Positions 8,199 to 16,532 of a DNA stretch of 64,000 nucleotides are shown piece by piece. The number at the start of each line of letters is the position of its first letter. Position 1 is the stretch's first letter. Below the pieces are notes generated by a model. The model did no database searches. It worked only from the letters and a program-made list of their open reading frames with translations, and had not been told where the DNA came from. This DNA is from Bacteroidales bacterium (GTDB lineage Bacteria; Bacteroidota; Bacteroidia; Bacteroidales; F082), in contig JAFPUN010000008.1 of NCBI GenBank assembly GCA_017395365.1, forward strand, positions 1-64,000, given 5' to 3'. A program made the translations under genes and the position numbers.

Positions 8199-8447
8199 TA
8201 CCTTTGCGACATGAAATCTCCATTGTCGATGGAAGCAATCAAGATTTCTTTAGATGACTTCGTCCTATCCGGTGGCGGGTTCAACGGTGAGAGTTATGAC
8301 CACAAGACTGAAAACGCTCATCATCGAACGCGACACACAATGCCCCATGCCGCAATTCCGCGCAGCGTTGTCGAGAGTCTTACAATGATGGGCAAAAAAA
8401 AACGGGGCTACCATGTTTATGGCAGCCCCATACATACAATCAGATGA
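8199..8447 (+). pseudogene. Possible remnant of a small-molecule or protein kinase gene
   Basis: A plus-strand -7 box TACCTTTG (8199-8206) precedes ATGs at 8211 and 8229. From 8229 the frame reads MEAIKISLDDF then VLSGGGFNGESYDHKTE, which resembles the glycine-rich ATP loop at the start of the kinase-fold family TIGR02172 (GEGANGxSY). After about 28 residues the frame turns into sequence with no family likeness and ends at 8447, running through the terminator of the opposing gene. I read it as the promoter and first exon-length piece of a gene whose body has been deleted. The match is short and from memory, so a chance frame is possible. Confidence 0.3.
8395..8438 (-). terminator. Terminator after the aminotransferase gene
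   Basis: GGGGCTACCA and TGGCAGCCCC pair with one mismatch. On the minus strand the hairpin is followed by nine T. It lies just past the stop at 8448. Confidence 0.85.
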
Positions 8448-9668
8448 TTACTTTCTCAATCTACCAGGATACACCCTCAAGGCTTCCTCAAGGCACTTGA
8501 TGGCTGCCTTCAGGTCGTCGATGCAGATACAGTAGGTGATACGGGCCTGATGGCGTCCCTTCTCGGGATCGGCATAGAAGCCTGTGGCAGGAGCCAACAT
8601 CACCGTGGCGCCGTTGTAGCTGAAGTCGGTGAGCAGCCATTGGCAGAACCTGTCGCTATCATCGATCGGCAAATCAATCACCGTATAGAAAGCGCCTTTA
8701 GGCATCGGGCAGAAGCAGCCCGGAATCTTGTTGACGCCCTCGACGATGACATTACGGCGAGCGATGTATTCGTTATACACACCATCGAAGTACGACTGCG
8801 GAGTCTCGACGGCAGCCTCGGCGAAGATTTGACCAAAGCTCGGCGGCGACAGACGGGCCTGTGCCAGACGCATGGCGATGGCATACACCTCACTGTTACG
8901 AGTCACCATGCAACCTACACGGGCACCGCAAGCGCTGTAACGCTTCGAGACCGAGTCGAACAGGATGGTGTTGCGTTCCAATCCCTCAAGCTGCATCACG
9001 CTGAAGTGCTTGTGACCATCGTAGCAGAACTCACGGTACACCTCGTCGGCGAAGAGGTATAAGTCGTACTTCTTGACCAAACCAGCCACCTTAAGCAGTT
9101 CCTCATGGGTGTAAAGATAACCCGTGGGGTTGTTGGGGTTACAAATCATGATGGCCCTGGTGCGCGGTGTGATGACCTTCTCGAATTCCTCGATGGGCGG
9201 CAAGGCAAAGCCTGTCTTGATATCGCTGGGAATGGTGACAATCTTGGCATCGCACAGCTTGGCGAAGGTGTTATAGTTGGTGTAGTAAGGTTCCGGGATG
9301 ATGATTTCGTCGCCAGGATTGAGGCACACGGTGAAGGCCATTTGCAAGGCCTCGCTACCTCCTGTCGTGACGATGATCTGATTAGGGGTCACATCGATGC
9401 CGTGACGGTGGTAATAGTTGCACAAGGCACGACGATAGGAAGGAATACCAGCCGAGTGGCTATACTCCAACACACCGTGGCTGGCCGGAAGCTCCAAAGC
9501 CGTCTCTGACAAGGCCTTCAAAGCACCCTTGGGCGTCTCGATGTCGGGCTGGCCGATGTTGAGGTGATACACATGGATGCCGCGTTCCTTGGCAGCATCA
9601 GCAAAGGGAACAAGTTTACGGATTGCCGACTGCGGCAGTTCCATACCTTTATTGGAAATTTGTGGCAT
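8448..9668 (-). CDS. PLP-dependent class I/II aminotransferase (aspartate-type)
   Basis: The 406-residue protein has the fold type I landmarks: TTGGSEAL for the phosphate cup, CNPNNPTGYLYT, FADEVYREF with the aspartate that pairs with the pyridine nitrogen, and the Schiff-base lysine K242 in FDSVSKRYSACGARVG. Bacteroidales annotate such proteins as aspartate or aromatic aminotransferases; the exact amino donor cannot be read from the sequence. It is a single gene between two terminators, with no pathway neighbours. The start MPQISNKGMELP is the only reasonable one. Confidence 0.9.
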   Translation of the reverse strand: MPQISNKGMELPQSAIRKLVPFADAAKERGIHVYHLNIGQPDIETPKGALKALSETALELPASHGVLEYSHSAGIPSYRRALCNYYHRHGIDVTPNQIIVTTGGSEALQMAFTVCLNPGDEIIIPEPYYTNYNTFAKLCDAKIVTIPSDIKTGFALPPIEEFEKVITPRTRAIMICNPNNPTGYLYTHEELLKVAGLVKKYDLYLFADEVYREFCYDGHKHFSVMQLEGLERNTILFDSVSKRYSACGARVGCMVTRNSEVYAIAMRLAQARLSPPSFGQIFAEAAVETPQSYFDGVYNEYIARRNVIVEGVNKIPGCFCPMPKGAFYTVIDLPIDDSDRFCQWLLTDFSYNGATVMLAPATGFYADPEKGRHQARITYCICIDDLKAAIKCLEEALRVYPGRLRK

Positions 9669-9687
9669 ATAGTTTTTGTTTTATGAA

Positions 9688-9723
9688 TAAAAAGCCATCT
9701 AACAATACATTAGACGGCTTTAT
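9688..9723 (-). terminator. Terminator after the DUF1573 gene
   Basis: AAAAAGCCATCTAA and TTAGACGGCTTTAT pair with one mismatch around an eight-base loop, and the minus-strand side ends in a T run. It separates the DUF1573 gene from the aminotransferase gene. Confidence 0.8.
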
Positions 9724-9746
9724 GTATTTATTTGACTCTATGTGGA

Positions 9747-10205
9747 TTAACGATTGTTGACGGGAGAACCGTTGCCAAAATCGTTCTTTTTCTCGGGCAA
9801 TGCTTCAGAAGTCTGGTCAAGAACGCGTCCTTTGATGCGCAATACCACGGTCGGGTTATCGATAGCATTGGAAGTGACGGTAATGGTTTTGTTGATGTTA
9901 CCAGGACGGTTGGTCCTATAGGTCACTTTGATGACATCCGACTCACCAGGGAGGATGGGCTCGTTGGGCCACGACGGGATAGTGCAGCCGCAGCTCGACT
10001 TGGGTTTCTGGACAAGGAGGGGCTCGGTACCGGTATTGGTGAAGCGGAATTCGCATTCGCCGTTGCCGTTGTAGGGAACATCGCCATAGTTGTGTTCAAG
10101 TTTTTCAAACTGGATCTTGGGTCCCAATTGGTTTTTCGTGTCTTGAGCCTTGGCCACGCCTGCGAAGAGGAGCATAATGCCAAGCAGGTAAATCACTTTC
10201 TTCAT
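9747..10205 (-). CDS. Exported DUF1573 protein
   Basis: A signal peptide (MKKVIYLLGIMLLFAGVAKAQ) is followed by a beta-sandwich of about 100 residues with the DUF1573 pattern HNYGDVPYNG, FRFTNTGTEPLLV, SSCGCTIPSWP, LPGESDVIKVTY. The short C-terminal tail (EALPEKKNDFGNGSPVNNR) is polar. The family resembles the ASH/MSP immunoglobulin-like fold and is abundant in Bacteroidota, but no activity is established. It is a single gene with its own -7 box (CAAAATTA at 10230-10237, minus strand) and terminator. Confidence 0.88.
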   Translation of the reverse strand: MKKVIYLLGIMLLFAGVAKAQDTKNQLGPKIQFEKLEHNYGDVPYNGNGECEFRFTNTGTEPLLVQKPKSSCGCTIPSWPNEPILPGESDVIKVTYRTNRPGNINKTITVTSNAIDNPTVVLRIKGRVLDQTSEALPEKKNDFGNGSPVNNR

Positions 10206-10229
10206 TTCGTTATGATTTTAAAATTGTTG

Positions 10230-10237
10230 CAAAATTA
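10230..10237 (-). promoter_or_regulatory. -7 box for the DUF1573 gene
   Basis: CAAAATTA reads TAATTTTG on the minus strand, 25 bases upstream of the start codon. No clear -33 TTTG was found. Confidence 0.45.
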
Positions 10238-10316
10238 GTAATTATTGTTGTATGTTGTTCAATTATGCCACTTTTTCCAACAATTTTTCTCTTTGACAAA
10301 AACCGTACCAAAATAA

Positions 10317-10346
10317 CAATCCCCCAAGAAAACTCTTGGAGGATTG
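10317..10346 (-). terminator. Hairpin downstream of the pyrophosphatase gene
   Basis: CAATCCCCCAAGA and TCTTGGAGGATTG pair with one mismatch around AAAC. The T stretch after it on the minus strand is broken (TTATTTTGG), so termination would be moderate. Confidence 0.55.
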
Positions 10347-10371
10347 GAAATGATTCAAGCCAAACCAAAGA

Positions 10372-10424
10372 CTTTCTGCCCATAGATACACTCGGCTGCG
10401 CCTCGGTATGACATGGGCAGAAAG
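10372..10424. repeat. Long hairpin with conserved loop, copy 2
   Basis: Arms CTTTCTGCCCAT (10372-10383) and ATGGGCAGAAAG (10413-10424) pair perfectly. The 29-base loop starts AGATACACTC and ends CCTCGGTATGAC, as in the 1887-1947 copy, while the stem bases differ. A second small hairpin (AGAGCTTTGCTCT) follows at about 10423-10436, as GCTCCTACGGAGC follows the other copy. It lies 11 bases past the pyrophosphatase stop. Confidence 0.85.
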
Positions 10425-10434
10425 AGCTTTGCTC

Positions 10435-12693
10435 TTATAGCAGGTGGCAAGTGACCGTCAAACCGGCCATCACGATGCTCACCATGCTCATCAACTTGAT
10501 GAGGATATTCAATGAAGGTCCTGACGTATCCTTGAACGGGTCGCCAACGGTGTCGCCAACGACGGTAGCCTTGTGGTTTTCAGAACCCTTGCCACCGAAG
10601 TTGCCCTCTTCGACATACTTCTTAGCATTGTCCCAAGCACCACCCGAATTGGCCATGAACACAGCCAGCACGAAGCCTGTGGCCAGACCGCCGATCAACA
10701 GACCGAGGACGCCAGGCACACCGAGGATGACACCCGTCAAGATCGGAACGAGGATGGCGAGGATGGAAGGCACCAGCATCTCGTGTTGGGCACCCTTCGT
10801 GGAGATGGCCACGCAGCGCTCGTAGTCGGGTTCGGCCTTGCCTTCAAGGATACCCTTGATGGTGCTGAACTGACGGCGGACTTCCTCCACCATCTTCTGG
10901 GCGGCACGACCCACGGCATTCATCGTCATGCCGCAGAACACGAAGGCCATCATGGCACCGATGAAGATACCAACGAGCACGATGGGGTTCATCAGGTTGA
11001 CACTGTAAACATCCATAAAGTCAACCAATGTGGCATTCTTCGCCTGCTCAACAGTCCAAGAGACTGTATCTGTGACTTTAGCCATACCATCGGAGGCTAC
11101 GCCAGCTATACGCACCAATGCGATCTTGATTTCCTCAACGTAGGAGGCCAACAGGGCCAGAGCCGTCAGAGCGGCAGAACCGATGGCGAAGCCCTTACCC
11201 GTGGCTGCAGTGGTGTTGCCGAGGGCGTCGAGAGCATCGGTGCGTTTGCGCACTTCAGGTTCCAGACCACTCATCTCGGCGTTACCGCCAGCGTTGTCGG
11301 CGATAGGACCGTAAGCGTCAGTGGCCAGGGTGATGCCCAAGGTGGACAGCATACCCACGGCAGCGATACCGATACCGTAAAGACCTCTCGATAGGTTAGC
11401 GGCAGTAAACTCAATATTGAAGCCATTGGCGCAGAGATAGGCCAAAATGATGGCCACTCCCACAGTGACTACCGGAATAGCCGTCGAAAGCATACCGAGG
11501 CCGAGGCCGGAGATGATGACCGTGGCAGGGCCTGTCTTGGAGCTCTCGGCCACCTTTTGAGTAGGTTTGTAGCTCTGTGAGGTGTAGTATTCAGTAGCCT
11601 TACCGATGATGACACCAGCCAGCAAACCGACCACTACGGAGAGTGAAGTCTGCCACCACATGTTAGCATACTCACCTGTTTCTTTTCCAAAGAGGAAATA
11701 CATGATGCCGAAGGTAGCGGCAGCAATCAAGACGGCGGCGGTATTGGTACCACGGCTCAAAGCGCCAAGAAGTTCCTTCATGCCAGCATTTTCCTTGGTG
11801 CGCACCAAGAAGATACCAATCAAGGAAAGCAACACACCGACAGCTGCGATGAGCATAGGAGCAAGCACGGCCTTAAACTGCATACCTTCAACGGCAGCAG
11901 TGGCGAAAGCAGAAGCACCCAGTGCCATGGTAGCCAAGATGGAGCCAGCGTATGACTCGTAAAGGTCGGCGCCCATGCCAGCCACGTCACCTACGTTGTC
12001 GCCCACATTGTCGGCGATGGTGGCGGGGTTACGCGGGTCGTCCTCCGGGATGTTGTACTCGGTCTTACCCACAAGGTCGGCACCGACGTCAGCAGCCTTG
12101 GTGTAGATACCGCCACCCACACGGGCAAACAGAGCCTGCGTAGAAGCACCCATACCGAAGGTCAGCATAGTGGTGGTGATGGTGATGAGGTCGTTTTCGG
12201 CTCCAACAGCCTCAAGCAGACCCGTGCCATTCAAGACGAGGAACCACACGGACACATCAAGAAGGGCAAGACCCACCACGACGAGACCCATGACAGCACC
12301 CGAACGGAAGGCCACCTTCAGACCGCTATTCAACGAGTTGCGAGCGGCGTTGGCCGTACGAGCCGAGGCATAGGTGGCCGTCTTCATGCCGAAGAAGCCT
12401 GCCAAGCCCGAGAAGAAACCGCCCGTGAGGAAGGCAAACCACACGATGCCGTTCTGCAACTTGAAGTAGGCCATGATACCGAAAATGGCTGCCAAGATGA
12501 TGAACACAATGATCACCACCTTGTACTGCTGCTTCAGGTAAGCCATGGCTCCCTTGCGGACGTGTGCAGCGATTTTCTTCATCAGGTCAGTACCTTCGTC
12601 TTGTTTCATCATCTGTTTGTAGAAGATGAAAGCAAATGCCAGGGCCAAGATGGAGGCCGCCAGCACAATGTAAATAATACTGTTGCTAATCAT
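10435..12693 (-). CDS. hppA: Membrane-bound ion-pumping pyrophosphatase, K+-dependent type
   Basis: The 752-residue protein hydrolyses pyrophosphate and pumps H+ and/or Na+ across the membrane. About 16 transmembrane segments alternate with the acidic substrate loops DDPRNPATIADNVGDNVGD-VAGMGADLYESY, DAYGPIADNAGGNAEMSGL and GDTVGDPFKDTSGPSLNI. At the position that separates the subclasses this protein reads GNTTAATGKGFAIGSAAL, with alanine where K+-independent enzymes carry lysine, so it should need K+. Whether it moves Na+ cannot be settled by eye. It stands alone with a -7 box upstream and two hairpins downstream. Confidence 0.95.
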   Translation of the reverse strand: MISNSIIYIVLAASILALAFAFIFYKQMMKQDEGTDLMKKIAAHVRKGAMAYLKQQYKVVIIVFIILAAIFGIMAYFKLQNGIVWFAFLTGGFFSGLAGFFGMKTATYASARTANAARNSLNSGLKVAFRSGAVMGLVVVGLALLDVSVWFLVLNGTGLLEAVGAENDLITITTTMLTFGMGASTQALFARVGGGIYTKAADVGADLVGKTEYNIPEDDPRNPATIADNVGDNVGDVAGMGADLYESYAGSILATMALGASAFATAAVEGMQFKAVLAPMLIAAVGVLLSLIGIFLVRTKENAGMKELLGALSRGTNTAAVLIAAATFGIMYFLFGKETGEYANMWWQTSLSVVVGLLAGVIIGKATEYYTSQSYKPTQKVAESSKTGPATVIISGLGLGMLSTAIPVVTVGVAIILAYLCANGFNIEFTAANLSRGLYGIGIAAVGMLSTLGITLATDAYGPIADNAGGNAEMSGLEPEVRKRTDALDALGNTTAATGKGFAIGSAALTALALLASYVEEIKIALVRIAGVASDGMAKVTDTVSWTVEQAKNATLVDFMDVYSVNLMNPIVLVGIFIGAMMAFVFCGMTMNAVGRAAQKMVEEVRRQFSTIKGILEGKAEPDYERCVAISTKGAQHEMLVPSILAILVPILTGVILGVPGVLGLLIGGLATGFVLAVFMANSGGAWDNAKKYVEEGNFGGKGSENHKATVVGDTVGDPFKDTSGPSLNILIKLMSMVSIVMAGLTVTCHLL

Positions 12694-12725
12694 AAGATTG
12701 TTATTTAGTTAAACTTGTTTTGATG

Positions 12726-12733
12726 CAAAAATA
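12726..12733 (-). promoter_or_regulatory. -7 box for hppA
   Basis: CAAAAATA is TATTTTTG on the minus strand, 33 bases upstream of the start. A second box of the same kind lies about 43 bases further out, near 12769. Confidence 0.5.
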
Positions 12734-12838
12734 ACAGTTCTTTTAGATGTTTTCAGTTGCTTTGAGGGGACAAAAATAAGGACAAATTATATTGAAATGA
12801 AAATTTTTTGCAGAGTTTTTTTCGGAAAAACAACTTTT

Positions 12839-12870
12839 TTTGCTCGTTTCCAAAAAAGTCCCTACTTTTG
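12839..12870 (+). promoter_or_regulatory. Bacteroidota promoter for the bifunctional nuclease gene
   Basis: TTTG (12839-12842), a 20-base spacer, then TACTTTTG (12863-12870) is a full match to the TTTG-N19-21-TAnnTTTG promoter. The start codon follows at 12966, leaving a leader of about 90 bases. Confidence 0.75.
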
Positions 12871-12965
12871 ACGATTGAAGGAAATAGGTGTTGTCTTGGA
12901 ATAGAAACTTAAAAATCAGTTTTTTAGCAGAGCCATCACCCTCATCCTTCCAAAATTGAGCAGTT

Positions 12966-13553
12966 ATGAACAAGGTCAATTTGGAAATCGTAGGCCTGAC
13001 CTATAGCGAATCCTCGACGGGAGCGTATGTCTTGATCCTGGGCGACAAGAACTCGCAACGTCGCCTGCCCATCGTCATCGGCAGCGCCGAAGCCGAGAGC
13101 ATCGCCGTAGGCATCGACCACCAACGCAAAGGCCGTCCCCTCACCCACGACCTATTCTTGAGGTTTGCCAAGGAATTTGGCATCGAAATAATGGAGGTGG
13201 TCATCAACCGCTTCCGCGATGGTGTCTACTATGCCATGCTGGTGTGCAAGCAGGGCGACGACCTCACGATGATCGACGCACGTCCCTCCGACGCCATCGC
13301 CATCGCCGTGCGGGCAGGATGCGAGATCTATGCCTACGAAACCGTCATGGACGAAGCTGGCATCATCATGGATGACATGGAAAGAGAGGGAACTGACGAA
13401 CCCGACGACGGTCCAATTAATATAGGAGTAGACAAGAGCAACCTGGATTTGCTCACCATCGAGGAGTTGGAAGAGCTGCTTCAAGAAGCCATCGACAATG
13501 AGGACTACCAGAAAGCGGCGGAGATAAGGGATGAGATTAACAGGAGGAAATGA
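12966..13553 (+). CDS. Bifunctional nuclease-family protein (DUF151) with UVR motif
   Basis: The N-terminal 140 residues are a DUF151 domain (LPIVIGSAEAESIAVGI, LTHDLFLRFAKEFG, IDARPSDAIAIAVRAGC). Plant members were reported to cleave DNA and RNA, and bacterial ones are mostly uncharacterised. The C-terminus (about 160-193, LEELLQEAIDNEDYQKAAEI) is a UvrB/UvrC-type UVR motif, a helical hairpin used for protein contacts. An acidic linker (residues 137-155) joins the two. The fusion is common in Bacteroidota. It is a single gene with a good promoter. Confidence 0.88.
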   Translation: MNKVNLEIVGLTYSESSTGAYVLILGDKNSQRRLPIVIGSAEAESIAVGIDHQRKGRPLTHDLFLRFAKEFGIEIMEVVINRFRDGVYYAMLVCKQGDDLTMIDARPSDAIAIAVRAGCEIYAYETVMDEAGIIMDDMEREGTDEPDDGPINIGVDKSNLDLLTIEELEELLQEAIDNEDYQKAAEIRDEINRRK

Positions 13554-13620
13554 GGAATGTGGAATGCTGAATGTGGAATGCTGAATGTGGAATGCTGAAT
13601 GTAGAATGTAGAATGAGGAG
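13550..13620. repeat. GGAATGCTGAATGT minisatellite
   Basis: A 14-base unit, GGAATGCTGAATGT, occurs about three times and degrades into GAATGTAGAATG. It starts at the last codons of the nuclease gene. Similar GAATG-rich tracts follow dnaX at 36904-36952. Confidence 0.7.
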
Positions 13621-13757
13621 TGTGGCTCATCTGTATTAATCCGCAGCGAAGCTGCAAAATTTCGACTCGAAAACATCTGTAAAATCTGTGAAATCTGTAG
13701 TTAAATAAAATCTTGAATATTTGAATCTTTGAATATTAAATCATTAAATCGACAAAT

Positions 13758-15029
13758 ATGAAAGCAATCAAATTCAGACTGATCGTGATGAACTTCCTCA
13801 TCTTTGCGGTGTGGGGAGCTTATCTTTGCTCGTTGGGCATCTACCTGGGCCGTATCGGCATGGGAGCCAACATCGGTAAATTCTTTGCCATCCAAGGCAT
13901 CGTCTCACTCTTCATGCCCGCCTTGATGGGCATCGTGGCCGACCGTTGGATTCCCGCACAAAAACTGTTGGGCATTTGCCACTTCTTGGCCGCTGTCTTT
14001 ATGGCCCTAGCCGGCTATATGGGCATGAAATATGGTGCAGATGTCTCCTTTGGACAACTGTTCCCCTACTATGCCATCAGCGTGGCTTTCTTTATGCCGA
14101 CCATCGCATTGGGCAACTCGGTGTCATACAATGCCTTGACCCAAGCCGGACTCGACACGGTGAAGGCCTTCCCTCCCATCCGTGTGTTCGGCACCATCGG
14201 CTTCATCCTCTCCATGTGGATTGTCAATTTCACGGGCTATAAGAACGGATACGAGCAACTGTTTGTATCCGCCGCATGGGGCATCATCTTGGCCATCTAT
14301 GCCTTCACCTTGCCGAACTGCCCCGTCAACAAGAATGTGGAGAGCAAGTCGTTCGTCGACACCTTTGGCCTGCGTGCCTTTGCCTTGTTCAAGGACGCCC
14401 GCATGGCCGTGTTCTTCATCTTCTCGTTCCTCTTGGGCATGTGCCTGCAGGTGACCAACGGTTTCGCCACGCCTTTCTTGGATGCTTTCGGCCAGTCACC
14501 GGAATATGCCAATGCCTTCGCGGTGAAGAACAATGTTTTCCTTTCGTCCATCTCGCAAGTCTCTGAAACACTTTGCATTTTGCTCATCCCCTTCTTCCTG
14601 AAGAAATTCGGTATCAAGAAGGTGATGCTCATCGCCTTTGGCGCTTGGGCTTTGCGTTTCTTCTTCCTTGGTGCAGGTGGTCCGACGGGCTTCGGCCTCG
14701 TGCTCTTCATCCTCTCGATGATCGTCTACGGCGTGGCCTTCGACTTCTTCAACATCAGCGGCTCGCTCTTCGTCGACCAAAACACCGACGAGAAGATCCG
14801 CAGCAGTGCCCAAGGTGTGTTCATGATGATGACCAACGGCCTCGGTGCCACCATCGGTTCGTTCTGCGCCCAGGCTGTCGTCAACCACTTCACCCTCGGC
14901 AAAGCAGACTTCAACGAACTGATGACGGGCTGGTCGAACGCATGGTATGTGTTTGCCGCCTTCGCCCTTGTGGTGGGCATCTTGTTCGCCATCTTGTTCA
15001 AGTACAAGCACGAGCCTGAAAAGAAATGA
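13758..15029 (+). CDS. nupG: Nucleoside permease of the NupG/MFS type
   Basis: The 423-residue protein has 12 predicted membrane helices, starting with [19 protein letters not shown] and the early motif [20 protein letters not shown], as in NupG-family H+/nucleoside symporters. The acidic and aromatic residues around SYNALTQ and [14 protein letters not shown] also fit. The stop overlaps the thyA start as ATGA, so uptake of nucleosides and thymidylate synthesis are translated together. This is the first gene of a nupG-thyA-folA operon. Leader sequence 13621-13757 is AT-rich with several near-repeats (TTGAATATTTGAA) and no clear promoter. Confidence 0.88.
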   Translation: MKAIKFRLIVMNFLIFAVWGAYLCSLGIYLGRIGMGANIGKFFAIQGIVSLFMPALMGIVADRWIPAQKLLGICHFLAAVFMALAGYMGMKYGADVSFGQLFPYYAISVAFFMPTIALGNSVSYNALTQAGLDTVKAFPPIRVFGTIGFILSMWIVNFTGYKNGYEQLFVSAAWGIILAIYAFTLPNCPVNKNVESKSFVDTFGLRAFALFKDARMAVFFIFSFLLGMCLQVTNGFATPFLDAFGQSPEYANAFAVKNNVFLSSISQVSETLCILLIPFFLKKFGIKKVMLIAFGAWALRFFFLGAGGPTGFGLVLFILSMIVYGVAFDFFNISGSLFVDQNTDEKIRSSAQGVFMMMTNGLGATIGSFCAQAVVNHFTLGKADFNELMTGWSNAWYVFAAFALVVGILFAILFKYKHEPEKK

Positions 15030-15853
15030 AGCAATACCTCGACCTACTGCAATATATCCTTGACCACGGCCATCAGAAAGGCGACCGCACGGGTACAGGC
15101 ACCATCAGCGTGTTCGGCTACCAGATGCGTTTCGACCTCTCTGAAGGCTTCCCTTTGGTCACGACGAAGAAGGTGCACCTGAAGAGCATCATCCATGAGT
15201 TGTTGTGGCTGTTGAGCGGCGACACCAATATCAAGTATTTGCACGACAACAAGGTCAGCATTTGGGACGAGTGGGCCGACCCCAACGGCGACCTGGGTCC
15301 TGTCTACGGTGCCCAATGGCGCAACTGGAACAACGAAGGCATCGACCAGATTGCCGATGTGGTGAAAAGCATCAAAGAGAATCCTAACAGCCGTCGGCAT
15401 ATCGTCACGGCATGGAACCCGAGCGTGTTGCCCGATGAGCATGAGAAGAATTTCGCTGCCAATGTGGCGGCAGGCAAAGCGGCCCTCCCTCCCTGCCATG
15501 CCTTCTTCCAGTTCTATGTGGCCGACGGCAAGCTGTCGTGCCAACTCTACCAACGCAGCGCCGACGTTTTCCTCGGCGTGCCTTTCAACATCGCCTCATA
15601 CGCCCTCCTCACCATGATGATGGCACAGGTGTGCGGGCTTCAGTCTGGCGACTTCGTCCACACCTTTGGTGACGTGCATATCTACAACAACCTCATCGAG
15701 CAGGTGAAGACGCAACTGCAACGCACACCGCATCCCCTGCCCACGATGAAAATAAATCCAGAGGTGAAAGACATCTTTGGCTTCAAATTTGATGACTTCA
15801 CATTAGAGAACTACGACCCGTGGCCTGCCATTAAGGGCGAGGTTTCGGTGTGA
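15026..15853 (+). CDS. thyA: Thymidylate synthase
   Basis: The enzyme methylates dUMP to dTMP using methylene-tetrahydrofolate. Conserved pieces are [33 protein letters not shown], the nucleophile C157 in [31 protein letters not shown] and GDVHIYNN. At 275 residues it is slightly longer than E. coli ThyA (264). The extra sequence is an insert at about 137-153 ([17 protein letters not shown]) just before the active-site cysteine. Inserts here occur in other ThyA proteins. It starts inside the stop of nupG and is followed by folA, whose product regenerates the folate cofactor. Confidence 0.97.
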   Translation: MKQYLDLLQYILDHGHQKGDRTGTGTISVFGYQMRFDLSEGFPLVTTKKVHLKSIIHELLWLLSGDTNIKYLHDNKVSIWDEWADPNGDLGPVYGAQWRNWNNEGIDQIADVVKSIKENPNSRRHIVTAWNPSVLPDEHEKNFAANVAAGKAALPPCHAFFQFYVADGKLSCQLYQRSADVFLGVPFNIASYALLTMMMAQVCGLQSGDFVHTFGDVHIYNNLIEQVKTQLQRTPHPLPTMKINPEVKDIFGFKFDDFTLENYDPWPAIKGEVSV

Positions 15854-15874
15854 TAATTGACACCATAATAATTT

Positions 15875-15896
15875 GAGACGCGATAAATCGCGTCTC
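15875..15896. repeat. Family-A REP between thyA and folA
   Basis: Arms GAGACGCGAT and ATCGCGTCTC surround the loop AA. This is the same palindrome that surrounds the RAYT gene at 41357-41932, here 25 kb away and within an operon. TACA follows as in other copies. Confidence 0.9.
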
Positions 15897-15922
15897 TACA
15901 AACAATACAACAATTCAACATA

Positions 15923-16423
15923 ATGACCATTTCCATCATCGTCGCCATGGCTGCCAACCGCGCCATCGGCATCAACAACCAGCTCATCTGGCACAACAGC
16001 AACGACCTGAAGCACTTCAAGAAAGTGACCTCGGGACATTGTGTCATCATGGGCCACAACACATGGCTCTCGTTGCCGGGACAGAAGGCTTTGCCTAACC
16101 GTCGCAACATCGTCATCTCCGACCGTTTGGACGAGGCTCCCGAAGGTTACGAACTCGCCACTTCCATCCCACAAGCCTTGGAGATGGCCGCCAACGAAGA
16201 CGAGGTCTTCATCATGGGCGGCGGCAGCATCTACGAGCAGTTCCTGCCCAAGGCCGACCGTCTCTACCTGACCCGCCTCGACAAGGAGTTTGAGGCCGAC
16301 ACCTTCTTCCCCTACATCAACTTCGACGAATGGGATCTGGTAGACCTTGAGGTCATCGACGACGACCCGCAAGTCGACTACAGCTACCGCTTCGAGATTT
16401 GGGAGAGAAAGGATGAGGAATGA
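15923..16423 (+). CDS. folA: Dihydrofolate reductase
   Basis: The enzyme reduces dihydrofolate formed by ThyA back to tetrahydrofolate with NADPH. The 166-residue chain has the usual order: ISIIVAMAANRAIG, LIWHNSNDLKHF with the catalytic acid D28, VIMGHNTW, IVISDR, VFIMGGGSIYEQFLP. Two details are unusual. The segment normally written GRxTW, where the arginine contacts the 2'-phosphate of NADPH, reads G44-H45-N46-T47-W48. The usual WHLP/WNLP is WHNS. It follows thyA by 69 bases, with a REP in the gap. Confidence 0.93.
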   Translation: MTISIIVAMAANRAIGINNQLIWHNSNDLKHFKKVTSGHCVIMGHNTWLSLPGQKALPNRRNIVISDRLDEAPEGYELATSIPQALEMAANEDEVFIMGGGSIYEQFLPKADRLYLTRLDKEFEADTFFPYINFDEWDLVDLEVIDDDPQVDYSYRFEIWERKDEE

Positions 16424-16479
16424 ACAATAAATGCGGAATGAGCTATTTCATTCCGCATTATTGGTAGCGTAAAACAAAG

Positions 16480-16513
16480 AAAAACGGTTGCCTCGATCGA
16501 GGCAACCGTTTTT
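16480..16513. terminator. Bidirectional terminator between folA and the C10 cluster
   Basis: AAAAACGGTTGCCTCGA is followed directly by its reverse complement, a perfect 34-base palindrome with A and T runs at its ends. It serves both convergent genes. Confidence 0.92.
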
Positions 16514-16532
16514 ACTTTACATAGACTTCGGC

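Noticed and set aside
12743-12979. A 78-codon minus-strand frame before the nuclease gene
   Set aside because: It overlaps a consensus promoter and AT-rich leader and has no family likeness.
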